64,000 bases of DNA from the NCBI RefSeq assembly GCF_030345795.1, contig NZ_JAUALB010000001.1, positions 1,049,001-1,113,000 on the forward strand, read 5' to 3'. Below, in pieces: positions 41,610-49,562 of the stretch. Numbering within the stretch: position 1 is the first letter of the stretch; each line of letters begins with the position of its first letter. Below the pieces are notes generated by a model. The model was not told the DNA's origin. It made no database searches and saw nothing but the letters and a program-made list of their open reading frames with translations. Source of the stretch: Micromonospora sp. WMMA1363 (GTDB taxonomy: Bacteria > Actinomycetota > Actinomycetes > Mycobacteriales > Micromonosporaceae). A program made the translations under genes and the position numbers.

Positions 41610-43349
41610 ATGTCCACAGATCACGAAATCCGGCGACCTCCGCGAACCCGACGGCGGTCCCGAGGACTTCTCGCCAGCGGCCTGGTGGCGGGCAGCCTCG
41701 TCGCCGGCGCCGCGGGCCTGGTCGGCCCGACCAGCGCCGCCGCGGCGCCGCACGGCGACGAGAGCAGGATCGCCACCCGAAACGACCGGGGCCACGGGAA
41801 GCCCGGTCTGAACGAGTCGGGCCGCGACGTGCTCGGCCGGGAGACGGGGAAGCGGCTCGGCCAAGACCGCGCGGCGGTGTCCGTCCCGTGCGACACCTCC
41901 AGGCTGATCGCCGCACTGGTCCGGGTCAACGCCGAGGGCGGCGGGGCGCTGCGGCTCGCGCCGAAGTGCACTTACACCCTCACCGACGCGTTTCACCAGC
42001 CCGACATCTACGGCGGCGGCATCCGTGACGCGCGGGAGACCCCGGGCAGCGCCGAGAACCAGGGCAATGCGGAGGCCGCGGGTGGTGCGGAGGCCGCGGG
42101 TGGTGCGGAGGCCGCCGACCGTCCGGCACCTGCGGGTGGTGCGGAGGCCGCCGACCGTCCGGCACCTGCGGGTGGTGCGGAGGCCGCCGACCGTCCGGCA
42201 CCTGCGGGTGGTGCGGAGGCCGCCGACCGTCCGGCACCTGCGGGTGGTGCGGAGGCCGCCGACCGTCCGGCGCCCGCGGCCGACGAAGAGGCGCCGGAAC
42301 TGCCCGGCGGCGGCACGGTCAACCTACACCCCGCCGACGACAAGGCGGGCCTGCCGGCGATCTACCACCGGGTACGGGTCGACGGACGGGGCGCGACGAT
42401 CGAGCGGGCCGCCGACGCCAAGGACTACTTCCGGTTCCTCACCGTCCGCGACGGCGGCGAGTTCCACCTGAGCGACGTGACGCTCGTCAACGGCCGCTCC
42501 GCCGCCGAGGGCGGCGCGCTGCACGTGGTGCACGGCGCGTCCGCGGTGATCGAACGGGTCACGGTGGTGCGCAGCAGCTCGCTGTCGGAGGAAGGCGGCG
42601 GTGGCGGCATGTTCAACGACGGCAACATGGTCGTCCGGGACAGCACCTTCATCGACAACCATGCGACGGGCGCGGCGGGCAAGGGCGGGGGCCTGCTCAA
42701 CGGCGGGGTCCTGACCGTTCACTCATCGACCTTCAAGGGCAACAGCGCGGTGGCGTACGGCGGCGGAATGGCCAACTTCCGCGCGGCGGCGGAGGTACAC
42801 ACGAGCACCTTCGCGCACAACACCGCGGAGCAGGGCGGCGGACTGGCGAGCTTCTCGGCCCGGACCCGGACGGTCGACACGACGCTCTACCGCAACCGTG
42901 CTCGCACCGGCGGCGGAATCGCCAACTCCGACGCCCTGATCTTCCTGCGCGGCATGGAGATCCGGGACAACACCGCCACCGGCAACGGCGGTGGCATCCA
43001 CGCCCACCAGGGCCTGGTGCCGCTGGACGACAGCGTGGTGGCGGGTAACATCGCCCACGGCCACGGCGGTGGCATCCACGCCGAGAAGTCGAACCTGCTG
43101 GTGCGGGACAGCACGGTGCGGCACAACAGGGCCGTCGAGGCGGCGTCGAACGGCGGGGGCCTCTCGGTCACCATGGGCCGGGTCGCGGTCTACCGCAGCA
43201 CGGTCGTCGACAACGGGTCCACCCGCCCGGCGGGCGGCCTCTTCGTGGACAGGGCCGAGGCCACGGTCGACGAGGAGACGACGATCGTGGACAACAGGGT
43301 CACCAACTGCGCGGGGAGCATCCCACCGGTCGCCAACTGCTTCCGGTAG
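41610..43349 (+). CDS. Secreted right-handed parallel beta-helix protein
   Basis: A 579-residue exported protein. An Arg-rich N-region and hydrophobic GLLASGLVAGSLVAGAAGLV end in an AAAAP signal-peptidase site at about residue 46. A Gly/Ala/Pro/Glu-rich repeat zone (about 150-225) follows, then a beta-helix of repeated 20-25-residue coils (GGGLLNGGVLTVHSSTFKGN, GGGMANFRAAAEVHTSTFAH, GGGIHAEKSNLLVRDSTVRH), the pattern of pectate-lyase-like/Pmp-type proteins. Four Cys, one pair close to the C-terminus (CAGSIPPVANC), may form disulfides. It probably binds or cleaves an extracellular polysaccharide; no catalytic residues can be assigned. Ribosome site GCAGGAG precedes ATG 41610. Confidence 0.8.
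   Translation: MSTDHEIRRPPRTRRRSRGLLASGLVAGSLVAGAAGLVGPTSAAAAPHGDESRIATRNDRGHGKPGLNESGRDVLGRETGKRLGQDRAAVSVPCDTSRLIAALVRVNAEGGGALRLAPKCTYTLTDAFHQPDIYGGGIRDARETPGSAENQGNAEAAGGAEAAGGAEAADRPAPAGGAEAADRPAPAGGAEAADRPAPAGGAEAADRPAPAGGAEAADRPAPAADEEAPELPGGGTVNLHPADDKAGLPAIYHRVRVDGRGATIERAADAKDYFRFLTVRDGGEFHLSDVTLVNGRSAAEGGALHVVHGASAVIERVTVVRSSSLSEEGGGGGMFNDGNMVVRDSTFIDNHATGAAGKGGGLLNGGVLTVHSSTFKGNSAVAYGGGMANFRAAAEVHTSTFAHNTAEQGGGLASFSARTRTVDTTLYRNRARTGGGIANSDALIFLRGMEIRDNTATGNGGGIHAHQGLVPLDDSVVAGNIAHGHGGGIHAEKSNLLVRDSTVRHNRAVEAASNGGGLSVTMGRVAVYRSTVVDNGSTRPAGGLFVDRAEATVDEETTIVDNRVTNCAGSIPPVANCFR
42069..42284 (+). repeat. In-frame 36-bp coding minisatellite
   Basis: Four perfect 36-bp units run from 42105 to 42248, each encoding AEAADRPAPAGG. 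A diverged fifth unit follows at 42249-42284, and two 18-bp half-units precede them at 42069-42104. Because 36 is a multiple of three, copy-number change would lengthen or shorten the linker without a frameshift. Confidence 0.92.
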
Positions 43350-43359
43350 GGCACGCAAG

Positions 43360-43397
43360 GTCCGCGCTGGGACGGGTTGGCCGCTCCCGGCGCGGAC
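43360..43397. terminator. Bidirectional hairpin terminator candidate 1
   Basis: GTCCGCGCTGGGA at 43360-43372 pairs with TCCCGGCGCGGAC at 43385-43397 (13 bp with one G-T pair, 12-base loop). It lies 10 bp after the beta-helix gene and faces the convergent ABC permease gene. Confidence 0.6.
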
Positions 43398-43427
43398 CCG
43401 CGTCCGTCCAGGGCACGGACTCCCACG

Positions 43428-43457
43428 GGGCCGCGGGGGTTGACACCACCGCGGCCC
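43428..43457. terminator. Bidirectional hairpin terminator candidate 2
   Basis: GGGCCGCGG at 43428-43436 and CCGCGGCCC at 43449-43457 form a 9-bp perfect stem with a 12-base loop, 20 bp from the end of the leftward ABC permease gene. It would serve that gene. Confidence 0.55.
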
Positions 43458-43476
43458 TCGCGGCCGGGTGGCGAGG

Positions 43477-45366
43477 CTAACGACGGTTGACCCGGGCGCC
43501 GGCCACGGCGGCGGTCGCGGCCAGCGCCACGCAGACGCCGGCGGTGCCGAGCATCGGCAGCCAGGGGACCGTGACCGGGACTGGGACGCCTGTGCCGGCA
43601 AGGTCGGCGGTGGTGGCCCGCCACACCAGCCAACCGAGGAACGCCGTGGTGACCGTCCCGAGGACCAGGCCCGCGCCGGTGACCAAGGCGGCCTGCCACA
43701 GCGCCGCGCGGCGGACCTGGCGCGGGGTGGCGCCGAGCAGCCGTACGAGCTGGTTCGGCCGGCGTCGTTGCGCGGCGCCGATCAGGGTGACGTTGACGAT
43801 GGCCAGTGCCGAGTACAGGCCGGCCGGGCCGAGCAGGATGAGCAGGCCGAGGTTGTTGGCCCGTCGGGTGGTGGCTGCGGCCCGCTCGATCCAGTCGCCG
43901 GCGGTGAGGACCTCGGTGTCTGGGCCGGCGAGGCTTTGGACGAGTGTGTGGGCGAGGTCGTCGGCGGAGACGCCGGGATGCGGCCGGACGAAGACGGTCG
44001 CGGGCCCCGAGTCGAGGTGGGGCACCAGGTCGGCCGGGATCAGCACCTCGGCGTAGAGGTCTGGGGTGTCCGCGACGACCGCGACCACGCGGAGGTCGAC
44101 GGGGCGGTCGTCGATGCGAGCGTGGAGGGTGGCGCCGAGCCCGGTCTCGGCGTTGACCGCGAAGCTCCGCGTGACTGCGGCGGTCGGTCCGTGCAGTTCC
44201 GCCAGGTCGCCCTGCACGGCGCTGAGGCCGCGTGCCTGGATCGCCGCGTTGACATCGATGACATCGACGTTCTGGTGGTCGTTGTGGCCGATCGGAAGTT
44301 CGATCGACCGGCGAACATCGGCCACGGCCACCGCCGGGTCGACGGCGAGCGCGGCCGCTGCGGACGGGTCGGTGGTCGACACGACGACAGACGCCGAGAG
44401 GTGGGCTCGGTCTTGGGCGCTCGTCCAGTCGACGCCGAAGCTGAGTGCGATCAGCATCGATCCGGCGATGGCTGAGATGGCGACGACCGGGGCGGCGACG
44501 GCCGAGGTCGTCCGGTTGTCGGCGCGTAGCTCGTCGCGGGCGAGACGCGCGGCGACGTCGCGGTCGACGAACGGGCGCGCGAGCAGCCCGGCCAGGCGCG
44601 GGATCACCAGCGGCCCGGTCGCCATGAGACCGACCACGATGACCTCGGGCAACAGAACCGCGAGGATCAGCGTGAACAGCGGGGGGACGCGCGTGGCAAG
44701 GACCGCCGCGGCGACCACGACGGCAAGGCTGAGCGTGGCGACCAGCGCTTGGCCGACCGTGAGGCGGCGGCGTTCAAGGGCGGCCTCGCGCAAGGCGGCG
44801 GTGGGCGGGATCCGGGCGGCCCGCCGCGACGAGCGCCACGCGCCCAGCAACGCGACAGCCATGCCGAAGCCACCAGACACGAGCCACGCGGTCAAGGGGG
44901 AGGGGGCGGTGAGGCGCAAGTCGGTGATCCCGAACGTACGCACGAGCCGCAGCGCCGCCGGGGTGACGAGGGTGGTCAGCCCGCAGCCGACGACGGTCGC
45001 GGTGACGGCCACGACCGTCGACTCGCCGAGGATCAGCCGGCGGATCTGCCGGGGCGTGGCCCCGACGAGGCGGAGCAGGCCGATCGCGCGGCGGCGGGTG
45101 ACGACCGCGAAGCCGAAGGTGCTGCCGACCACGAAGAGCGCGAGAAAAAGCGAGACGGCCGACATGATGCCGAACATCGAGGTCAGGTCATCCAGTTGCC
45201 GGCGTTGTTCCGGTGTCACCCCACGGGCCAGGGTCGCGTCGACCGCGGCGATCAGGGTCACGGTGACACCGATCAGGACGATGCCAACGGCCAGCGCGAC
45301 GAAGGCCCCCAGATAGGCGGGCCAGGTGGTCCGGACGGTCTGACGGCTGAGGAAGCCGGCGCTCAT
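43477..45366 (-). CDS. ABC transporter permease with two FtsX domains
   Basis: A 629-residue MacB/FtsX-type permease with about eight to ten helices. The first half (LGAFVALAVGIVLIGVTVTL, VVTRRRAIGLLRLVGATPRQ) and second half (LNVTLIGAAQRRRPNQLVRL region and LLGATPRQVRRAALWQAALV) each carry the FtsX cytoplasmic coupling motif, so the protein is an internal duplication. A large extracytoplasmic domain (about residues 330-480) lies between. It works with the ATPase encoded immediately upstream (4-nt overlap). Such exporters remove peptides or lipophilic drugs, and their genes often neighbour two-component systems, as here. Confidence 0.87.
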   Translation of the reverse strand: MSAGFLSRQTVRTTWPAYLGAFVALAVGIVLIGVTVTLIAAVDATLARGVTPEQRRQLDDLTSMFGIMSAVSLFLALFVVGSTFGFAVVTRRRAIGLLRLVGATPRQIRRLILGESTVVAVTATVVGCGLTTLVTPAALRLVRTFGITDLRLTAPSPLTAWLVSGGFGMAVALLGAWRSSRRAARIPPTAALREAALERRRLTVGQALVATLSLAVVVAAAVLATRVPPLFTLILAVLLPEVIVVGLMATGPLVIPRLAGLLARPFVDRDVAARLARDELRADNRTTSAVAAPVVAISAIAGSMLIALSFGVDWTSAQDRAHLSASVVVSTTDPSAAAALAVDPAVAVADVRRSIELPIGHNDHQNVDVIDVNAAIQARGLSAVQGDLAELHGPTAAVTRSFAVNAETGLGATLHARIDDRPVDLRVVAVVADTPDLYAEVLIPADLVPHLDSGPATVFVRPHPGVSADDLAHTLVQSLAGPDTEVLTAGDWIERAAATTRRANNLGLLILLGPAGLYSALAIVNVTLIGAAQRRRPNQLVRLLGATPRQVRRAALWQAALVTGAGLVLGTVTTAFLGWLVWRATTADLAGTGVPVPVTVPWLPMLGTAGVCVALAATAAVAGARVNRR

Positions 45367-46130
45367 CGCCGTACCCCATCCAGCTCCGCCGACTGCTCGA
45401 GGTCGTTCATCCGCTGGGCGACCTGCGTGGCGTCGGCACCCTGCAGACGGCCCACGAGCTGTCCGTCGGCCATGAACAGCACCTCGTCGGCGTACGACGC
45501 GGCGAGCGGGTCATGGGTGACCATCACCACGGTCTGCCCGCCGTCGGCCACCTCGCGCAGCAGGTCCAGGACGGCCCGGCCCGTACCGCGGTCCAGCGCG
45601 CCGGTGGGCTCGTCGGCGAACAGGACGTCCGGTCGGCCGTAGAAGGCGCGGGCGATCGCCACCCGCTGCTGTTGACCCCCGGACAGCTCCGGTGGCCTGC
45701 GGTGGGCCAGGTCGAGCACCCCCACCCGATCCAATGAGTCGACAACAACCGACCTGTCGATCGGTAGCCCGGCGAGCCGCGCCGGCAGAGCCACGTTGTC
45801 GTACGCCGTGAGCGCGTCCAGCAGGTTGTACGACTGGAACACGAAGGCCATGGCCGTGCGGCGGAAACGGGTCAGCGCCGTTTCGTCGAGCTGGCCGAGA
45901 TCGGTCTCGCCGATCGTGACGTGACCCCGCGACGGGCGGTCGAGGCCGGCGGCTACCTGCAGCAGGGTCGACTTGCCGGACCCGGAGGGCCCCATGATGG
46001 CGGTGAACGTGCCGCGGTGGAACAGGTGGGTGACGCCGCGCAGCGCCGGGACCTGGCCGGCGCGGGAGCGGTAGGTTCGGGTCACCCCGTCGAGGGCGAT
46101 CGCGATGGTGTTGGTTGGCATGGCCTCCAT
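45363..46130 (-). CDS. ABC transporter ATP-binding protein (LolD/MacB type)
   Basis: A 255-residue ATPase. Walker A GPSGSGKSTLLQVAAGL, Q-loop FVFQSYNLL, signature LSGGQQQRVAIARAF, Walker B VLFADEPTGALD and H-loop VMVTHDPLAA are all intact. It drives the FtsX-type permease encoded downstream, with which it overlaps by 4 nt. ATG 46130 and ATG 46121 are both possible starts. The divergent two-component system at 46229 and the palindrome between them suggest stress-induced expression. Confidence 0.92.
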   Translation of the reverse strand: MEAMPTNTIAIALDGVTRTYRSRAGQVPALRGVTHLFHRGTFTAIMGPSGSGKSTLLQVAAGLDRPSRGHVTIGETDLGQLDETALTRFRRTAMAFVFQSYNLLDALTAYDNVALPARLAGLPIDRSVVVDSLDRVGVLDLAHRRPPELSGGQQQRVAIARAFYGRPDVLFADEPTGALDRGTGRAVLDLLREVADGGQTVVMVTHDPLAASYADEVLFMADGQLVGRLQGADATQVAQRMNDLEQSAELDGVRR

Positions 46131-46174
46131 GTCACCCGCGACCGGCGGCCGGCGCAGTGGCCCGCACGCCCCGA

Positions 46175-46198
46175 CGAGGTAGCGCGGGCGCTACCTCG
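46175..46198. promoter_or_regulatory. Perfect 10-bp inverted repeat in ABC / histidine kinase control region
   Basis: CGAGGTAGCG at 46175-46184 and CGCTACCTCG at 46189-46198 are perfect inverted repeats around a 4-base CGGG spacer. The site lies 45 bp upstream of the ABC ATPase start and reaches the expected -35 area of the histidine-kinase promoter (-10 at 46217). This is the position expected for the operator of the neighbouring response regulator. Confidence 0.6.
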
Positions 46199-46216
46199 AG
46201 ACGGCCGCCGTTACCG

Positions 46217-46222
46217 TACAGT
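46217..46222 (+). promoter_or_regulatory. -10 element TACAGT for a leaderless kinase transcript
   Basis: TACAGT ends six bases before ATG 46229. It is identical in sequence and spacing to the box before the MFS gene at 3646. Confidence 0.55.
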
Positions 46223-46228
46223 CGAAAG

Positions 46229-47443
46229 ATGATCTCGAGCCCGGATGCCTGGAGCGCGGTCGGCGGGCGGCCGGACCGCTTCCTGGCCTCGCCGTGGCCG
46301 TGGCGGTCACTCGGCTACCTTGCCTCGACCGTCCCGCTCGGGATCGGCGCGCTCGTGGTGCTGACCAGCCTCGTGAGCCTCGGCGTGCTGACCACGGTGA
46401 TCGTGGCGGGCTTCGTCATTCTGGCCGGCGTGCCCAGACTCACCGGGACCATCGCGCGACTGGAGCGGCAGCGGCTGCGGCTCGTGTTTCCCGCGCCGGC
46501 GGGCGGCCCGTCCGGCCGCTGGCCTGAGATCGGCCACGCCGCGCTGCTCGCCACCGTACTGTGGGTGGTCGACGCAGTCGTGCTGCTCCTGCTGTCGATT
46601 CCGGCGCTGCTCCTGCTCTCGCCCTGGTTGGTCAGGTATGAGCGCGTCGAGGTGACCGGGTGGCGTATCGAGACCCGGGGCGAAGCCTACCTCGCCGTCG
46701 CGGTCGGCGTCTTGGGTCTCGTCGCCGTCGCGTACGTCGTGACCTGGGTCGCATGCGGACAGGCGGCCCTGGTCCGGGTGCTGCTCGCCGCACCCGACGC
46801 CCACCTGACCGCGGCCGTGGCCGATTTGCGCCGTTCACGCCGCGGGCTTGTCGACGCATTCGAGGTCGAACGCCGTCGCATCGAGCGCGATCTGCACGAC
46901 GGCGTGCAGCAGCGCCTCGTCGCGCTCACCATGACCCTGGGCAGCGCCGAACTCGAGGTCTCCGACGGTCCAGGCGCGGTGCTGCTGCGTGAGGCGCAGC
47001 GGCAGGCCGAGACGGCGTTGGGCGAGCTGCGCGCAACCGTACGCGGCATCCATCCCCAGGTGCTCAGCGACCACGGTCTCACGGCCGCAGTGCACGAGAT
47101 CGCCGATGCCTCCCCAGTGCCGGTCGCAGTCGACCTTCAAGTTGCGCGACTATCCGGACCCGTCGAGACCGCCGCCTACTTCTTCGTCAGCGAGGCGCTG
47201 ACCAACATCGCCCGCCACTCCGGGGCGCGCTCGGCGGCGGTGCACGGCTGGCTGCACCGGGACGACCTGATCGTCACCGTCGTCGACGACGGCGTCGGCG
47301 GCGCGGATCCGGCTCGGGGCACCGGGCTGGCGGGGCTGGCGGCCCGGCTTGCCGCGTTCGACGGCACGGTGACGGTGGCCAGCCCCGCCGGCGGTCCGAC
47401 GGAGGTGAGAATGCAGTGTCCGATCAACCAGCCGGAGGCCTGA
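46229..47443 (+). CDS. NarL-type sensor histidine kinase (HisKA_3)
   Basis: A 404-residue membrane kinase. Two pairs of helices (about residues 28-65 and 105-185, including VVDAVVLLLLSIPALLLLSP) form a short-loop sensor of the type that monitors the membrane. The dimerisation/phosphoacceptor motif ERDLHDGVQQRLVALTMTLG has His at about residue 223. The HATPase_c domain has the N-box SEALTNIARHSGA and G-box VVDDGVGGAD and GTGLAGLAARLAAFDG. It phosphorylates the response regulator whose gene overlaps its 3' end by 28 nt. ATG 46229 is preferred over an upstream extension because of the -10 box 6 nt before it. Confidence 0.9.
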   Translation: MISSPDAWSAVGGRPDRFLASPWPWRSLGYLASTVPLGIGALVVLTSLVSLGVLTTVIVAGFVILAGVPRLTGTIARLERQRLRLVFPAPAGGPSGRWPEIGHAALLATVLWVVDAVVLLLLSIPALLLLSPWLVRYERVEVTGWRIETRGEAYLAVAVGVLGLVAVAYVVTWVACGQAALVRVLLAAPDAHLTAAVADLRRSRRGLVDAFEVERRRIERDLHDGVQQRLVALTMTLGSAELEVSDGPGAVLLREAQRQAETALGELRATVRGIHPQVLSDHGLTAAVHEIADASPVPVAVDLQVARLSGPVETAAYFFVSEALTNIARHSGARSAAVHGWLHRDDLIVTVVDDGVGGADPARGTGLAGLAARLAAFDGTVTVASPAGGPTEVRMQCPINQPEA

Positions 47444-48081
47444 GGATCGTCCTCGCCGAGGACGCAGCGCTGCTGCGGGAGGGCCTCGTCGGCATTCTGG
47501 AACGAGCTGGCCACCACGTCGTCGCCGCGGTCAACGACGCGTCGGCGCTGCGGGCGTACGTTGACGGGACCGCGCCTGACGTCATCATCACCGACATCCG
47601 CATGCCGCCCACCCACACCGACGAAGGACTGCGCGCCGCCGCGGCGATCCGCGCCGACCATCCTCGCCTGGGCATCCTGCTGCTGTCGGCCTACATTGCC
47701 GACGCCTACGTCGCGCAACTCCTCGAGGCCACCGGCGGTGGCGGGATCGGCTACCTGCTCAAGGACCGGGTCGGCCACCTCAGGGCGTTCTTCGAGAGCC
47801 TCAACCGGGTCGCTGAGGGCGGTACCGTGATCGATCCCGAGGTGGTCCGTCACCTGCTCGCCCGCCGCCGCGACGACGGACCGCTCGCGACCCTGACCGA
47901 CCGCGAACGGAAGGTGCTCGCCCTCATGGCCGAGGGCCACACCAATCAATCCATCGCCGCCCGACTCTTTGTCAGCGAGGCCGCCGTACGCAAGCACATC
48001 GGTGGCATCTTCGCCAAGCTACCCCTCGACCCCAACCACGACCGTCGCGTCTCCGCCGTGCTCACCTACCTGCGCGGGTAG
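47416..48081 (+). CDS. NarL/LuxR-family response regulator
   Basis: A 221-residue regulator. The receiver domain has the acidic pair in LAEDAAL, phosphoacceptor Asp60 in DVIITDIRMPP and the conserved Lys in YLLKDRVG. The DNA-binding domain is LTDRERKVLALMAEGHTNQS and IAARLFVSEAAVRKHIGGIF. It is translationally nested in the kinase gene (28-nt overlap), so the pair is one module. The likely target is the divergent ABC operon through the palindrome at 46175-46198; this is inferred. Confidence 0.92.
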   Translation: MSDQPAGGLRIVLAEDAALLREGLVGILERAGHHVVAAVNDASALRAYVDGTAPDVIITDIRMPPTHTDEGLRAAAAIRADHPRLGILLLSAYIADAYVAQLLEATGGGGIGYLLKDRVGHLRAFFESLNRVAEGGTVIDPEVVRHLLARRRDDGPLATLTDRERKVLALMAEGHTNQSIAARLFVSEAAVRKHIGGIFAKLPLDPNHDRRVSAVLTYLRG

Positions 48082-48320
48082 CCCGGGCCAGCCCCGCCCT
48101 CCGGCGGACCCGCCACGTCGGTGCTTGCCCGATCAGCCGCGGAACCGGTGCGGCGTCCGGCGAGAGCACAAGCCCGAGCCGGCGCTCGTTGCCGGCCAGA
48201 TCGCGCTTCCCGAACGCCTGGTGGTCGGCCCGCCGCTGTGATGGTCGGGTGGCCGTTGCCGGCGACAGGCCGCCTGCGGAGGAACTGTTCCAGCGTGGGC
48301 ATGTGTGGGTGGCTGAAGGA

Positions 48321-48356
48321 ATGCCCGGCGGCGCCCTTCGCGGGGTCGCCGGGCAT
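48321..48356. terminator. Hairpin between convergent regulator and HhH genes
   Basis: ATGCCCGGCG at 48321-48330 pairs perfectly with CGCCGGGCAT at 48347-48356. The 16-base loop can extend the stem through CCC/GGG around TTCG. It lies 9 bp past the stop of the leftward gene and can act in both directions. The rest of 48082-48320 holds nothing recognisable. Confidence 0.6.
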
Positions 48357-48365
48357 CGGCGTCGG

Positions 48366-49346
48366 TCAGGCTTTCCCGTCGGCGGGGAGGACCGTCGCCG
48401 CCGGCTGGTTGTCCGCCAGGACCTGGGCCTGCTGCGGCCAGGTCGCCAGGCCCGGCGCGGCCCGTAGGCCGGCGGCACGGATCGTGCCCCGCAGCGACGA
48501 CTCGTCCAACTCGGCGAGCTGCCGGTAGGTCCGGATGCCGGCCGCGTGCAACGCCGCCGCCATCTTCGGCCCGATGCCCTGGATTCGGCGGAAGTCGTCG
48601 CCGACCCCCGCGTCGGACGTCGACCGCCCCGGCGGGATGACGACCGGCCTGCGAGGCGCCGGCACCGCCACCGGCTCGGTGGCTGCCGGCTCGGTAGCGG
48701 CGGGCTCGGTAGCGGCGGGCTCGGCGGCTGCTGGTTCGGTACCCGCTGGTTCGGTACCCGCTGGTTCGGTAACCGCTGGTTCGGACACGGTGCGCTCGGG
48801 TGTCGCCGCCGGCTCGGGCTCGGCCCCGACCGGTCCCCGGGTCTGCTCGGAGCCGGCCGCCTCAGCGATCGGCGTCCCCGCCTCGGTGGCCGGCACCTCT
48901 GCCTCCCGGCGGATCGGGTCGCCGTCGTCGCTGGTCCCGGTGTCGGGTGCCGGGCGCGGGGCGCCGACCTTGACGTCCGCGTCGGCGACCACTCCGGTGG
49001 TCGGCGTGACCCGGTCGAGCACCGGCGCCACGTCGACGGGGTCGACCGGCTCCGTGGACGCGGCGGTGACCGGGGTCGGCCCGTCGTCGTCCGTGTGGCC
49101 ATGCGGCGTCCCGGCGACGGCCCGATCGGCGACCGTGGCGGGTGCGGGGACGACGGTCGCCTCCGGACGTCCGGTCTCGGTGGTGGCGGGGGCGGGTTCG
49201 TGCCCGCCGGCCGCCGGCACGGTGGCCCGCGCGCCATCCACTGTGGTTGCGGTCGGCGCGGCGTTCCGTCGCCGGCGGATCGCCCACCCGGCGGCGATGC
49301 CCACCAGCAGAGCCACGACAAGTATCAGCCAGTCCGTCCACGCCAC
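48366..49346 (-). CDS. Membrane-anchored helix-hairpin-helix protein
   Basis: A 326-residue protein. One N-terminal helix (WLILVVALLVGIAAGWAI) with basic residues after it anchors the protein with its C-terminus in the cytoplasm. A long Pro/Thr/Glu/Ala disordered region (about 30-235) ends in tandem TEPAG/TEPAA five-residue repeats. The C-terminus is a helix-hairpin-helix fold of the DUF4332/L21-like type: DDFRRIQGIGPKMAAALHAA and GIRTYRQLAELDESSL. Such domains bind DNA without sequence specificity; tethering to the membrane hints at nucleoid attachment or a role at the division site. The function is unproven. GTG start has AGGGAGA eight bases upstream. Confidence 0.75.
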   Translation of the reverse strand: MAWTDWLILVVALLVGIAAGWAIRRRRNAAPTATTVDGARATVPAAGGHEPAPATTETGRPEATVVPAPATVADRAVAGTPHGHTDDDGPTPVTAASTEPVDPVDVAPVLDRVTPTTGVVADADVKVGAPRPAPDTGTSDDGDPIRREAEVPATEAGTPIAEAAGSEQTRGPVGAEPEPAATPERTVSEPAVTEPAGTEPAGTEPAAAEPAATEPAATEPAATEPVAVPAPRRPVVIPPGRSTSDAGVGDDFRRIQGIGPKMAAALHAAGIRTYRQLAELDESSLRGTIRAAGLRAAPGLATWPQQAQVLADNQPAATVLPADGKA

Positions 49347-49562
49347 GGCAGATCTCCCTGTTGATTACGCGAGACAGTCGAGAAAGACTCGCCGCAGCTT
49401 GCCACACGCGTCGGCCGGTACGACAGCACGGATCCGGCGGCTGGCTCCGCGGGTGGGGTGGGATGTACCCGGGGTGCCGGCGGGGCGACGGACGGTCGCC
49501 GGATCGCCGCGTACGCCCGCGGACGGACCCCGGGGCTGTCCACCGAGGTCCGCGCCGGACGG

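Noticed and set aside
42105..42284. Possible CRISPR array (36-bp repeats)
   Set aside because: The units abut without spacers, lie in frame inside a secreted protein and have no cas genes nearby; it is a coding minisatellite.
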